In this document: positions 1 to 10,074 of the stretch, in pieces
Layout: the number at the start of each line of letters is the position of its first letter
How positions within the stretch are numbered: position 1 is the stretch's first letter
Source: JABMMZ01 sp040403495
GTDB taxonomy: Bacteria > Bacteroidota > Bacteroidia > NS11-12g > UBA955
Assembly (NCBI GenBank): GCA_040403495.1
Contig: JBBAKM010000005.1
Location: forward strand, 1 to 64,000
Length of the DNA stretch: 64,000 nt
Direction of reading: 5' to 3'
Program-made: the position numbers and the translations under genes
Notes under the pieces: model-generated
Databases searched by the model: none
What the model was told of the DNA's origin: nothing
The model's input: only the letters and a program-made list of their open reading frames with translations

Positions 1-130
1 ACTCTGAGGATAAAAACTACCCTTTCTTTTTTTATTTATTTAGGACGCTATTGATATCAAATCAATTGTAACTCATAAAAATAATTTAATTCTTCACAAG
101 TATCTTCCGTGGTTTAATCATCTAGTTGAA

Positions 131-1666
131 ATGAAATCAAGCAAACATGATTATCTTTCAACAATTGCTTCATATAGTCAGGATGCCATAGATACAACAG
201 AATATACATATTTTAAAAGCAGTGATAATAAAATTTATCATTTTAGTGCTAATAAAATAAATTATAATGGAGTTGACCTTGGAAATATCGTTGAATTAGT
301 TTTGGATTCAATTAATTCATTAAAATTGGATACGATAGTAATCAAACAATTTAAAGACAACAATGAAAATTATGTGTTTGATAATGGAGATCAAAATTTA
401 TCGAATCCATTTTTTATAGACAATGTCGAATACAACACAAATTCTGATGGAATTTATAATTACTATCATTATGATGGATATAATCCCAAAATACAAGGGT
501 CTAATAAAGATTGTATTACTGTTCCTTTCTCAGGTTTCATAAATTCTAAGACTAGCTCGCCCAATATTTCATTAGATTCAATATATATTCCATACATTGC
601 CTCAAAAAACATCAATTTAGCTATCAAAAGCAACTCTTTTCATCAAGCTCGTCTTCTAGATACCATTACGCTGAGATTCAAAGTTGAAAATAAGAGTTGT
701 GTTGCTAATAATGGGAATGTTAACGTTGAGTTAAAACTCAATCCCCTTGTTAGGCTTATTTCTTCCTCACCAAATTTTTCCAGTAAGAATGGGAATGCTT
801 TAAATTTTTCGATTACTAACCTTTTCAATTCTCAAAGTCGTGAAATTCAGGTTAAGGTTGTTTATCCCCTTAATCATTTTCGAATCAACCAAATAGTGAA
901 ACACTATTTAAAAATTACACCTTCAACAAGCGACATGGATTCTACCGACAACCGAGATTCTATCATGCAAAGAATCGTTTACAGCTATGATCCTAATGCT
1001 AAATTTTCTTTGCCTGAAGGTCGAATTACCTCTGATTTAAGAAAAATCAAATACACCATTCATTTTCAAAATGAAGGCAATGACGATGCCAGAAATGTGA
1101 CTATTATTGATACCATCAACCTGAAAATGCCCGTTTACAGTTTTCAAATGATTGGTGCTACTCATCCTTATTCCGTTTCTATTCAACCCGGTACTAATAT
1201 CGTAACATGGCAATTCAATAACATCAACCTCAAACCTAAAAGTGAAAACGAAGAAAAAAGCAAAGGTTATTTGGTGTTTGAAGCCAATGTAAGGGGCGAT
1301 TTAAGGGTTGGTGACAGTATCAGAAACAAAGCCTATATTTACTTTGATTACAATGAGCCAATTATTACCAATTATGCCGTCATCACAAGAGTTGAGGAAA
1401 AAGGGAATGGAATCAATGTAAATAAAGTTGTAGGGCAATCCAATACTATCGAAGTTTATCCCAACCCAACAAGTAAGGTGTTAAATATTAAAAACTTGAA
1501 AAATGAAAATGTCAATTTTGAAGTATTCAATTCTCTGGGTCAAAGTGTTCTTAAACATAACTTAAACTTATCTGACACTTATCTTCTAAACTGCGAAAAC
1601 CTCTCAAAAGGTATTTATTTTATAGCGACCTCCACCGGTGATAAGGTTAAGTTTGTGATACAGTAA
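131..1666 (+). CDS. T9SS-sorted surface or secreted protein; 5' end doubtful
   Basis: The last ~75 residues form a type IX secretion sorting domain (YPNPTSKVLNIKN, FNSLGQSV, LSKGIYFIA), so the mature protein should be exported and anchored or released by T9SS. Residues ~286-425 (SYDPNAK, IHFQNEGNDDARNVTIIDTI, YIYFDYNEPI) match the beta-sandwich module commonly found just before such tails in Bacteroidota (DUF11/DUF7619-like). The first ~285 residues are not recognised. A T9SS cargo needs a Sec signal peptide, but none follows the ATG at 131. The frame is open back to position 44, where an in-frame TAG lies at 41-43, while another frame is open from position 3 to ~60 across a T-rich tract. The real gene may therefore start outside the window with a frameshift near 25-45, or be a 5'-truncated copy. 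Export class is fairly certain; the substrate is unknown. Confidence 0.75.
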   Translation: MKSSKHDYLSTIASYSQDAIDTTEYTYFKSSDNKIYHFSANKINYNGVDLGNIVELVLDSINSLKLDTIVIKQFKDNNENYVFDNGDQNLSNPFFIDNVEYNTNSDGIYNYYHYDGYNPKIQGSNKDCITVPFSGFINSKTSSPNISLDSIYIPYIASKNINLAIKSNSFHQARLLDTITLRFKVENKSCVANNGNVNVELKLNPLVRLISSSPNFSSKNGNALNFSITNLFNSQSREIQVKVVYPLNHFRINQIVKHYLKITPSTSDMDSTDNRDSIMQRIVYSYDPNAKFSLPEGRITSDLRKIKYTIHFQNEGNDDARNVTIIDTINLKMPVYSFQMIGATHPYSVSIQPGTNIVTWQFNNINLKPKSENEEKSKGYLVFEANVRGDLRVGDSIRNKAYIYFDYNEPIITNYAVITRVEEKGNGINVNKVVGQSNTIEVYPNPTSKVLNIKNLKNENVNFEVFNSLGQSVLKHNLNLSDTYLLNCENLSKGIYFIATSTGDKVKFVIQ

Positions 1667-1717
1667 TGGGACATTGGTTTTCCCTGTTTTTAGGGTAGAT
1701 TTGTGCTGTTTTTAACA

Positions 1718-1778
1718 CAGAATAAGTATTAGAACTTCGGTATAGATTTTATAATGCTTATTCTGGATTTAAAATCCA
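1718..1778. repeat. Inverted repeat and palindrome between two T9SS genes
   Basis: A 13-nt arm at 1718-1730 (CAGAATAAGTATT) pairs with 1753-1765 with one T-G wobble and a ~22-nt loop. It is followed directly by a palindrome at 1764-1778 (TGGATTT-A-AAATCCA). No T-tract follows the long stem, so it is not a classical terminator. It lies ahead of the next gene and could be a processing site or operator. Function unknown. Confidence 0.4.
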
Positions 1779-1820
1779 ATGCAACTATTTTTGAAAAGAA
1801 AGGGTCTACACTATTACTCT

Positions 1821-4800
1821 ATGAAAATTAAATTACTACTCATCGTTACCTGTTTTATTGGGTTTCTTCAATTGAATGCTCAATGTGTGTTCAGTGCACC
1901 CAAAACTGCTTGTGTCAATGAGCCCATAACTTTAAGTGCCAACCTTTCAACTCTCGATAAAGTTAAGTGGGATATAAATGGGGAAATAGTTAATGATGTT
2001 AAAAACCCTAATTTTGTCTTTAAAACATCAGGTTTAAAGTCTATTAAGATGTATGTCACGGATGAGAATGGTAACAAATGTTTTTACCAAAGCTTTGTCG
2101 AAGTGAATAAGAAACCAATCTTGAATTTTAGAGCGCTCCCTCGTTCGTCTAATTTGTGTAATAATTTAAACTATTGTTTTGTGGACAGTAGCACTTCGGG
2201 TGAATTGGGAGGTAAGATTTATAAAAGAGAATTTATTTTTGATGACAATAGTAAAAAAGAGGTTTTTGGAGATGGCGTTGTCAATTTTTGCCAATCATTT
2301 TCTAATGCAAATGGTGGGGTAATAGGGGTAACAATAAAAATCACTGACAATAATGGATGTGTAACGGCTGAAAGAATCAGTAATTTAATCAAATTTGAGA
2401 AGTTAGTAGTGCCTAGTTTCACCTCTAACAGACCAATGTCATGCAATAGCGTTACAATGTGTTTGCAAAACAAGTCAGAGATTGCTTTGGAAGATGTTCA
2501 AAGTTTTGTGTGGAAATGGGGAGATGGTACAGAGTCGAGAGGGACTAAGGATTCTGTAGCACTTTGGGGTGTTGACGGTGTTTGTCGACGTTTTGTAACG
2601 CAAGGTCCTAATGCAGGAAATTTTAACACCAAATTGATTGTCCATGCCGATTTTGGTTGTTCTGATAGTTTTGAATATAAAAATTCAGCCACTTTGTATG
2701 TTATTAAGAACAAAATCATTGCATCCAAAGATTCTGTTTGCTCCTCCGACGGACTTATTTCTTTTAGACTAAGAGATACTATTTATCAGGGAAGTAATCC
2801 CGTGTTTAATTTTGGAAACCCGTCTTCAGGAAGTTTAAATGTGTCAAGAAAATGGCGAACAAGTCATCGCTATACCAAACCGGGTGCTTACAAGATAAAT
2901 TTCAGTTTCAGTCACCCCAATGTTGCCTGTGTTACTGCCTTGTATGACACTATATTGGTTATTGGCCCACAAACTATAATTGATGAACATCCCAATACTT
3001 TAATTGAAGCAAGCCAAAGGTTTCAACCGCTAATTAAAGATACCGTTCGTTTTGCTAACTCAAGTTTGTTTTTTCACAATGACAATGATTTTACAGATGA
3101 TGATTCTGTGGTTGTAATAGCCAAAGACAGTGTATTGGTCAATAAATTATCGGGTCAAGTTCTCGACCCCAAAACGGTTGTTTTTAATGCCTCTATTCAT
3201 GAGTGGGTAAAGTCGGGTTTTAATGCACCGCTCAACCATAGTTTTAATAACAGACCCACAGGTCAAGTGTCGCTCAATCCAAGGAAGCAAAGGAAAGGAA
3301 ACAGTCATGTCATTCGCACGTGGGATTTTGACGATGATTATTGTGAACCTTGCACAACGGATATTAAATTAGGGATTAATACAGATAAAAATTGCAGATT
3401 TAGTAAAGATTCCACACCACAACATTGGTACACACCGTGGGAGCAAATTTATGCTCAAAAGTTTTCAAACAAAGCAGTATTGATTTCGTATTTCAATACA
3501 GATTCAGGACGATTGGAAACTAAAAAGTTATGGGCAAGCGATTCTATGGCTATCATTCGAGACACTGTTTTGTTTTATGGAGACAATGTTAAAGGAAGAA
3601 GGGCGAAGGATTCACTTCTGTTTTCAACCCTTAACTCTAAAATAAAAATAAATGGAACGGTGGTAGGTCCTTATCAGTCCACTTTTGAAAGGGAATCTGT
3701 GCTTTATATCAATGCTTTAGATTCTGTTTTTGCCAATAAAAATGATGGAAATGGATGGGTTCAATTGGTAGGTCCCAATTATTACACCCTCAAAAAAGGA
3801 GATCAAATAAAAATACCGTCTAATAAGCATCAGTTTCTTAATGTTTTTCAATTAGCTTATTCCGAAGATACGGTTTCGCTTAATCTGTTAGAGAATGGTC
3901 GTAAAGTGGTGAAGTTTTTAAAGAATAATGTTGGTTCAAACGACAGTATTAATGCGGCAATGCACAGAAGATTGTTTTATGAAAGCAATGCTGTAAAGTG
4001 TTTTCAAGTAAAACTAACGCAATTAGACACACAACACCCTTTGGCATGTCAGGATGAAAAGACAGTAACATTGTCACTTCAACCACCTACAATGCCGACT
4101 TTGCGAAAAGAAGGTGTACAGTGTTTTGGTGGGGGCGAAAAGGAAGGGATTACCTTTATTTTGGACGACAGAAAAGCGAATTGTTCTTTTACATGGGCAG
4201 AATTAAATGTTGATACATCATTAAATAAAAAAGCTTGGATCCCATTGGTTAGTCCTAATTTAACAGCAGGAGGGATGTCGATGGGAGATTTACCGCCCAA
4301 CAAGCCGCCCTATTTTGGATACAAATTTTCAGGAAAGCCTAGTCATAGATATTCCAAACAATTCATAGAAACTCAAATTAAAGATACAATCAGTGGTTAC
4401 ATTAATGTTGGTTTAATCATTGGAAGAGGTCATTGGGAAAATAATTTAAACAATGGAATTAATACGAATACGTATGGTTATCCTTCAGAGTTTATAGACA
4501 CTGTTTACTTTAATAAATTTGCCCGATTCCCTATTCTAGACAACAAGTTTAGAATAGTTAGGTCAAAAGAAGGGCAGGAGTACACTAAAGTGTGCAGAAA
4601 AGACACCATTTGTTTGACGACCAATGTATGGAACAGAACTTATGTGCCCGATGTGGAAGAGTCGCAATGGAGTATTACAGGGGCTAATGTAGGTAGAAAC
4701 TATAGTCAATATTATAATTTGACAGTGACAGAGAAGTATGATAGATTGAAAGAAGTGGCTGGAAATCCCAATGTATTGGAGGATTATTTAACAGTGACCA

Positions 4801-6611
4801 AAGAGCAATTCTTTGATGGTGTTACAACGGTATTAAGTAAACAGGTTATAAAAATAGCCGTAAATACAAAGTGGCATGTTGAGGCCGATGTGTCTGCGGT
4901 TTTTGATTTGTTGAAAGAGAAATTAGAATCAAACAGGGTTAGTATTTACGATTTATCGCCTACGCAACTCAATGCAATGATATGGAATGGTGTGGGTGTA
5001 ATAAATAAGCCTTACACAGGTTCAAAAGGGTTTATAGACACCACAGGTTTTGGTCATTTAATTAAGTTTAAAAAAGTGGCCGATGAAAAAACAAGTTTGC
5101 ATTTTAGAGATACTTCAATAGTGCCTATTGACAAAGCCAAAGGTTGGGATAGTAAAACTTACAATGCCTATTGTTTTGTGCCACAATATTCGGGGTATTA
5201 TGTTGCCAACTTCAGTTTAAGAAGCCATTCGCCAGAAAGGTGTGTTAAATCCACCAATACCGCCAAGAAGATACTGGTTGGTTTTTATTCGTCATTAGAT
5301 TTTAACGACACAGTTATTCATCCTGGTAGTCTAGTTAGTGCGAAGTTGAATTTTAGATATTTTGAGACTTATCCTGAAATTGCATTTAGGCTTTTAGATC
5401 CTAATGATTATTGGAGAAATCGGATTGCTGAAGCAGGAAATCCTGGAAGGGAAATGGTAACAAGAACTGATTTAAGTAAGGAGGATGATGGGTTATTACC
5501 TCGTTCTGTTTTTGGTGGTTTCCCTTTTAGTACAAGTGGATTAGGCAATCCAACAGTTACATTGGGTGGCAATCAAATACCTGGCAGCTTATACTACAAC
5601 CAAGATTCTGGTCGCGTTTACACTTTGAGAGTAGCTACAGGAGATAGTTCGGGTTGTTTGGATACTTTTTCTCAAAAAATATATACCGTTTATGCCGATG
5701 TTGATTTTGAGGTAAATACTACAACAGGTTTTTGTAAAAGAGAGGTTGAATTTAGGAACAAAACTGTTTTGGAAGATCCTTACTTACAGGAGTTTGGCAA
5801 ACCTGGAATAAAGGTAGTTAAATCGGAAATTGATTGGGGTGATGGTCAAAAAACGGAATATATAGACAGTATGCCTGATGTTGTAAAACACAGTTACAGT
5901 GAAAATTTAATGTATAAAATCAAGTTTAAGGTTTATTCGCAAAATACTTTAAACAATGAGATTGTTGTTAGGGATACCCATAGAATGATTGAATTCAATG
6001 GGCCATTAGCTTTTTTTGATACCATGATTTCACGTTATTATTTTGTCAATGACGAAGTGAAATTCGAAAACCTAAGTAGATACCGTTGGTCAGACAGTAT
6101 CATTTGGTTGTGGGATATGGGAGATGGTAATTTTATTACCCAAAGAGATACCTTAACCGGTGCAGGTCTATTTATTACTCACAGGTATCAGAAACAAGGG
6201 CGTTATCCAGTTACTTTGTATATGTACGAAAGGCATAAAGGAAATATTCAAGTAGTGTGCACCTATCAATACCCAAGTGTTAATTATTATACTAAAGGTA
6301 AGTTTTTTATTACTATTGTCGACTCCAATGTAACAAGCATTCAAAGGCTGTTTTCGAAATCTAGTCATTTTGATATTAGGGTCATTCCTAATCCCAATAG
6401 TGGGCAATTTAAAGTGAAATTATTGAATCAACAGACAGAAAAATTCAACTTAATTATTCGGGATTTAAGTGGTAAGGTGGTTTACGAAAAACAAGTCAAT
6501 AGCAAAGAAGAGGACTGTTCTGTAAATGTTGATTTTCTAACTAAGGGATTGTATTTTGTGACCATAGATAATCAACAAGAACAAGTGACCCATAAATTGA
6601 TTATTCAATAA
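1821..6611 (+). CDS. Giant PKD-domain T9SS surface protein
   Basis: Starting at the ATG at 1821 gives a clean Sec signal peptide (MKIKLLLIVTCFIGFLQLNAQ); the in-frame ATG at 1779 adds 14 charged residues ahead of it and is less likely. The product has ~1596 residues. PKD-like beta-sandwich signatures are visible at several points: WKWGDGTES near residue 231, WDFDDD near 496, IDWGDGQKTE near 1337 and WDMGDGNF near 1430. The rest is probably further Ig/PKD-like repeats that are too diverged to call. The C-terminus is a T9SS sorting domain (VIPNPNSGQFKVKL, IRDLSGKVVYE, LTKGLYFVTI). The role is probably adhesion, gliding or cell-surface structure; no catalytic motif was seen. It shares strand with the preceding T9SS gene, but the ~150-bp gap argues for its own promoter. 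Confidence 0.85.
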   Translation: MKIKLLLIVTCFIGFLQLNAQCVFSAPKTACVNEPITLSANLSTLDKVKWDINGEIVNDVKNPNFVFKTSGLKSIKMYVTDENGNKCFYQSFVEVNKKPILNFRALPRSSNLCNNLNYCFVDSSTSGELGGKIYKREFIFDDNSKKEVFGDGVVNFCQSFSNANGGVIGVTIKITDNNGCVTAERISNLIKFEKLVVPSFTSNRPMSCNSVTMCLQNKSEIALEDVQSFVWKWGDGTESRGTKDSVALWGVDGVCRRFVTQGPNAGNFNTKLIVHADFGCSDSFEYKNSATLYVIKNKIIASKDSVCSSDGLISFRLRDTIYQGSNPVFNFGNPSSGSLNVSRKWRTSHRYTKPGAYKINFSFSHPNVACVTALYDTILVIGPQTIIDEHPNTLIEASQRFQPLIKDTVRFANSSLFFHNDNDFTDDDSVVVIAKDSVLVNKLSGQVLDPKTVVFNASIHEWVKSGFNAPLNHSFNNRPTGQVSLNPRKQRKGNSHVIRTWDFDDDYCEPCTTDIKLGINTDKNCRFSKDSTPQHWYTPWEQIYAQKFSNKAVLISYFNTDSGRLETKKLWASDSMAIIRDTVLFYGDNVKGRRAKDSLLFSTLNSKIKINGTVVGPYQSTFERESVLYINALDSVFANKNDGNGWVQLVGPNYYTLKKGDQIKIPSNKHQFLNVFQLAYSEDTVSLNLLENGRKVVKFLKNNVGSNDSINAAMHRRLFYESNAVKCFQVKLTQLDTQHPLACQDEKTVTLSLQPPTMPTLRKEGVQCFGGGEKEGITFILDDRKANCSFTWAELNVDTSLNKKAWIPLVSPNLTAGGMSMGDLPPNKPPYFGYKFSGKPSHRYSKQFIETQIKDTISGYINVGLIIGRGHWENNLNNGINTNTYGYPSEFIDTVYFNKFARFPILDNKFRIVRSKEGQEYTKVCRKDTICLTTNVWNRTYVPDVEESQWSITGANVGRNYSQYYNLTVTEKYDRLKEVAGNPNVLEDYLTVTKEQFFDGVTTVLSKQVIKIAVNTKWHVEADVSAVFDLLKEKLESNRVSIYDLSPTQLNAMIWNGVGVINKPYTGSKGFIDTTGFGHLIKFKKVADEKTSLHFRDTSIVPIDKAKGWDSKTYNAYCFVPQYSGYYVANFSLRSHSPERCVKSTNTAKKILVGFYSSLDFNDTVIHPGSLVSAKLNFRYFETYPEIAFRLLDPNDYWRNRIAEAGNPGREMVTRTDLSKEDDGLLPRSVFGGFPFSTSGLGNPTVTLGGNQIPGSLYYNQDSGRVYTLRVATGDSSGCLDTFSQKIYTVYADVDFEVNTTTGFCKREVEFRNKTVLEDPYLQEFGKPGIKVVKSEIDWGDGQKTEYIDSMPDVVKHSYSENLMYKIKFKVYSQNTLNNEIVVRDTHRMIEFNGPLAFFDTMISRYYFVNDEVKFENLSRYRWSDSIIWLWDMGDGNFITQRDTLTGAGLFITHRYQKQGRYPVTLYMYERHKGNIQVVCTYQYPSVNYYTKGKFFITIVDSNVTSIQRLFSKSSHFDIRVIPNPNSGQFKVKLLNQQTEKFNLIIRDLSGKVVYEKQVNSKEEDCSVNVDFLTKGLYFVTIDNQQEQVTHKLIIQ

Positions 6612-6649
6612 TTCGCCAGAGTTTAAGTGGGATTTTGATTTTTATCCCC

Positions 6650-7297
6650 TCACTCAAACACCTTACTGCCCACTCTTATCATGTTGCTGCCACATTGAAT
6701 GGCTAGCAAGTAATCGCCGCTCATGCCCATGGACACGGTTTGGAAATGGGGGAATAGTTTCAATGTTTGGATGTGGTCGAAATAGTGGCGTAGTTGTTTG
6801 AATTCCTTTTCTACTTGTGCAATGTTGTCCGTATTGCTTGCCATGCCCATTAATCCTGTAATGTTGATGTTTTTGAACTCGCTGAGTTGGGGATGATTGA
6901 TGAGCTCGTAAAGTTCCTCTTCGGAAAGTCCAAACTTACTGTCTTCAGTGGCGATGTAAACTTGTAAAAGACAATTGATGACCCTGTCGTTTTTGAGCCC
7001 TTGTTTGTTTATCTCTTCCAAAAGTTTAAAGCTGTCTACACTTTGAATCAAATGAATAAAAGGCGCTATGTATTTAACCTTATTGGTTTGTAAATGCCCA
7101 ATCAAATGCCATTTAATATTGTCAGGTAAGGCTTCTTTTCTTTCCAACAAAGCCTGAACCCTATTTTCTGCAAGGTGCAACATGCCCGCCTCATACACTT
7201 GTTTAATTTCTTCAATTGTTCTGTATTTGGAAACTACAACCAAGTCAACATTTTGGCCTATTTCTTGTTTAATTCTTAATATGTTTTCAGCAACCAT
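6650..7297 (-). CDS. yggS: YggS/PROSC family PLP homeostasis protein
   Basis: This is a 215-residue alanine-racemase-fold protein of the YggS/PLPBP family, which binds pyridoxal 5'-phosphate and buffers its cellular level. Visible family marks are the PLP-lysine in VVVSKY (Lys24), HLAENRVQ, WHLIGHLQTNKVKYI, the phosphate-binding GLMGMA segment and the C-terminal SMGMSGDYLLAIQCGSNMIRVGSKVF. The length is slightly short compared with the usual ~225-235, as is common in Bacteroidota. It is transcribed away from the next gene with only 16 bp between the two start codons, so each promoter must lie inside the other gene's 5' coding region. Confidence 0.93.
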   Translation of the reverse strand: MVAENILRIKQEIGQNVDLVVVSKYRTIEEIKQVYEAGMLHLAENRVQALLERKEALPDNIKWHLIGHLQTNKVKYIAPFIHLIQSVDSFKLLEEINKQGLKNDRVINCLLQVYIATEDSKFGLSEEELYELINHPQLSEFKNINITGLMGMASNTDNIAQVEKEFKQLRHYFDHIQTLKLFPHFQTVSMGMSGDYLLAIQCGSNMIRVGSKVFE

Positions 7298-7313
7298 TAT
7301 ATTTGCAAAATTA

Positions 7314-7670
7314 ATGAAACCTTACGTGTATTTTTTCTTTTTGATTTTTATGTTTTCTTCGTGCCAATCGGGAGATAAACTCGAGGTTGTAGATTCCAAG
7401 CCTGATTGGGTAATTGAAGAGAAAAAAATGATAGATATCATTATGGACTTAAGGGTAGTAGAAGCGGCAGTCTATGTAAATGCCAATCAATTGCCAAGAA
7501 ATAAAACCAAAGATTGGGAGTTTGTAATGAAAAAACACCAAGTGGCAGACAGTGTTTTTATTAAAAGTCACGAGTATTATGCCGGTTATCCTCAAGTGTT
7601 GTCAGGGATTTACGAACAAGTGATTGACCGATTGAGCGAAATGCAAGCCGAAAATTACGAAAATCAATAA
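7314..7670 (+). CDS. DUF4296 lipoprotein
   Basis: The ATG at 7314 gives MKPYVYFFFLIFMFSSC, a lipoprotein signal with lipobox ending at Cys17. The reading frame is open further upstream inside yggS, but those codons overlap the divergent gene and add no signal peptide. The mature part begins QSGDKLEVVD and carries the DUF4296 signature EEKKMIDIIMDLRVVEAAVY followed by a helical domain (~118 residues in all). DUF4296 proteins are small Bacteroidota-specific lipoproteins of unknown function. The stop is 10 bp from the mutS2 start, so the two are probably co-transcribed. Confidence 0.85.
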   Translation: MKPYVYFFFLIFMFSSCQSGDKLEVVDSKPDWVIEEKKMIDIIMDLRVVEAAVYVNANQLPRNKTKDWEFVMKKHQVADSVFIKSHEYYAGYPQVLSGIYEQVIDRLSEMQAENYENQ

Positions 7671-7680
7671 GTATATCTGA

Positions 7681-10074
7681 GTGAATTATCCAGTTTCCAT
7701 AGAAGAAAAGTTAGGGTTTGACAAAATCAGAGAGCTTTTAAAAAAAGAAACCTCAACCGATATTGGTAGAGAGGCTATCAATAAAATTACATTTACCAAT
7801 CAATACAATAAAATTCAGGAATCTTTACAGTTGATAAGTGAGCTTGAATTATTGTCGCAGTCGGGCCATTTGTCTAATACTTTTTTCGAATATCTCGAAG
7901 ATGTATTAAGTTTTCTAAACCCTATTGAAAAAGAGGGTGCCATTATTTATGAAGATGAATGGCAAGTAATAAGTAGTGCATTGTCTTGTTTCAACCAAAT
8001 GTATTTAGAGGTTAACAAACAACAACATTTGTTGCCTTTGATGGCTCAAAAGCAGTCGCGTTTGGTGGATTTAACCCCTTGTCTTCGTTTGATTAATGAA
8101 GTGATAGATATCGCAGGAAAAATGAAGCCTGATGCTTCGCCTACTTTAAAGAAAATTACAACAGCCATTAATGAAAAAGAAAGGGAGATTAGAAAGATAT
8201 TACTCTCTAAGTTTGAATTGGCCAAAAAGAACGATTGGGCAGGAGATACCGAAATAACGATTAGAAACGAGCGTTTGGTAATTCCTATTATAGCTGAACA
8301 CAAGCGTAAAATCAATGGTTTTGTTCACGATGACAGTCAAAGTGGAAAGTATTTATACATTGAACCTATTGAGTGTTTTGAAGGCAATAATCAGTTGAAA
8401 GAATTGGTGCTGGAACGCAAAAAAGAAGTTGAACGTATTTTGAAACAATTGACTAAGGATGTTTCGGTTTACAAACAAGCTATTTTACACCATGTGCAAT
8501 GGCATGCCTTTATGGATGTGGTAGTTGCCAAACAAAAGTTGAGCAGTAGATTGAAAGCAATTTCGCCTGACATAGTAAAAGAGCAATCGCAAGTTAATCT
8601 GATTAATGCCAAACATCCTTTGTTGTATTTGCAGTTTGACAAGGACAATAAAAAGATAGAACCATTAAATTTCCAAACCAATAAAAATGTTCATTTAATA
8701 TTAATTTCAGGTCCAAATGCTGGAGGAAAAAGTATTGCCTTAAAAACCATAGGATTGCTTCAGTATATGTTGCAGTGCGGTTTGAAAGTGCCTGTTTCGG
8801 TGGGCAGTAGTATGAAAATTTACGATGGTATTTTTATTGACATTGGCGACAATCAATCGATAGAAAATAATTTGAGTTCATACAGCAGTCACTTGTGGAG
8901 TATGAAAACGTTTATGTCGGAAATTTCATCCAAGTCGCTTTATTTAATAGATGAAATAGGAAACGGAACCGATCCTTCCATAGGGAGTAGTATTGCACAA
9001 GCGATATTAGAACAGTTGTTGCAAGCCGAGGCATTTGGGGTTGTAACCACGCATTTTGGGGAACTTAAGGCTTGGGCAAGCGAAACCAAAGGTGTTATAA
9101 ATGCAAGAATGTTGTACGATTTGCAACATTTGGAGCCCTTGTTTAAGTTGGAATTAGGTAAACCAGGTAGTTCATTTGCGCTAGAAGTAGCCTCCAAGGT
9201 TGGTTTAAAATCACAAGTGATTGAGCGGGTTAGGGAAGTAAATAAGTGGAAAAATCAAATTGATTTGGATGAGCTTATTGCCGAAAATGAAAAAAACAAA
9301 CAGGAGCTTGTCGAAAATAACAAGAGGATACAAGAAAAGGAAAAGGTGCTTGACCGACTTTTGAATGATTATCAGCAACTGAAAGAAGAGTTAATGTCGA
9401 GTAAACAAGCGATATTAAAAACGGCTAAACAAAAGGCTGAGGAGATTATTGATGAAAGTAATAAGAAAGTTGAGCAAACCATCAAAGAAATAAAGGTTGC
9501 GAATGCTGAAAAAGAGCAAACCAAAAAGATTAGGGAAGATTTGCAGAAACACAAAAAGCAAATTGAACCTAAGTTGGAAGAAGAGATAAAGCAGGTGCAA
9601 AAAACAAAGCCAGTTGAGGTGTTGAAGCTTAAAGTGGGTGATCGGGTTGTTAGAAATGGACAAACCACCTCAGGCGAAGTCTTAACGGTTAAGAGCACGA
9701 AAGCAGAAGTGTTGTTTGGTCAAATAAAGATGTGGTTGAACATCAGCGACTTGAGTCGTTCCCAAGCCATGTCTAAAAAATCAATGAAAAATCAACAGGT
9801 AAATCTTCATTTGTTTGAAAAGCAAAGTCAGTTTTATCCCAATATTGATGTGCGAGGAGTCAGGGGCGAGGAGGCTGTTCAAAAAATAAGTTCATTCTTG
9901 GAAGATGCGCATTTAATTGGTGCTAAGGATTTGAAAGTGATACATGGCAGAGGTCATGGCATATTAAGAACTTTGATTAAAGAACATTTAAAGCAAAATA
10001 AATGGGTTAAAAAGTTTGAGTTTGAAACCGAACAATTGGGTGGTGACGGCGTGACGTTAATTACCCTGAAATAG
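7681..10074 (+). CDS. mutS2: MutS2 family ATPase with Smr domain
   Basis: This is a 797-residue MutS2 protein starting at GTG 7681; no ATG is better placed. The family acts on branched DNA in recombination control and, in some bacteria, on stalled ribosomes. The helical core (residues 1-~300) contains TEITIRNERLVIPIIAEHKRKINGFVHDDSQSG. The Walker A motif GPNAGGKS is at 344-351, with Walker B and signature segments SLYLIDEIGNGTDP and VVTTHFGELKAWA after it. A long charged coiled coil spans ~500-640. The C-terminal Smr nuclease-type domain (~720-797) shows IDVRGVRGEEA and IHGRGHGILR. Its 3' end overlaps the convergent neighbour by 14 bp. Confidence 0.95.
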   Translation: MNYPVSIEEKLGFDKIRELLKKETSTDIGREAINKITFTNQYNKIQESLQLISELELLSQSGHLSNTFFEYLEDVLSFLNPIEKEGAIIYEDEWQVISSALSCFNQMYLEVNKQQHLLPLMAQKQSRLVDLTPCLRLINEVIDIAGKMKPDASPTLKKITTAINEKEREIRKILLSKFELAKKNDWAGDTEITIRNERLVIPIIAEHKRKINGFVHDDSQSGKYLYIEPIECFEGNNQLKELVLERKKEVERILKQLTKDVSVYKQAILHHVQWHAFMDVVVAKQKLSSRLKAISPDIVKEQSQVNLINAKHPLLYLQFDKDNKKIEPLNFQTNKNVHLILISGPNAGGKSIALKTIGLLQYMLQCGLKVPVSVGSSMKIYDGIFIDIGDNQSIENNLSSYSSHLWSMKTFMSEISSKSLYLIDEIGNGTDPSIGSSIAQAILEQLLQAEAFGVVTTHFGELKAWASETKGVINARMLYDLQHLEPLFKLELGKPGSSFALEVASKVGLKSQVIERVREVNKWKNQIDLDELIAENEKNKQELVENNKRIQEKEKVLDRLLNDYQQLKEELMSSKQAILKTAKQKAEEIIDESNKKVEQTIKEIKVANAEKEQTKKIREDLQKHKKQIEPKLEEEIKQVQKTKPVEVLKLKVGDRVVRNGQTTSGEVLTVKSTKAEVLFGQIKMWLNISDLSRSQAMSKKSMKNQQVNLHLFEKQSQFYPNIDVRGVRGEEAVQKISSFLEDAHLIGAKDLKVIHGRGHGILRTLIKEHLKQNKWVKKFEFETEQLGGDGVTLITLK

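Noticed and set aside
7182..7313. N-terminal extension of the DUF4296 lipoprotein
   Set aside because: These codons lie inside the divergent yggS gene; the ATG at 7314 gives a proper lipoprotein signal.
9372..9698. Minus-strand open frames inside mutS2
   Set aside because: They are antisense shadows of the Lys/Glu-rich coiled coil of MutS2, giving Phe/Leu/Ser-rich translations without motifs.
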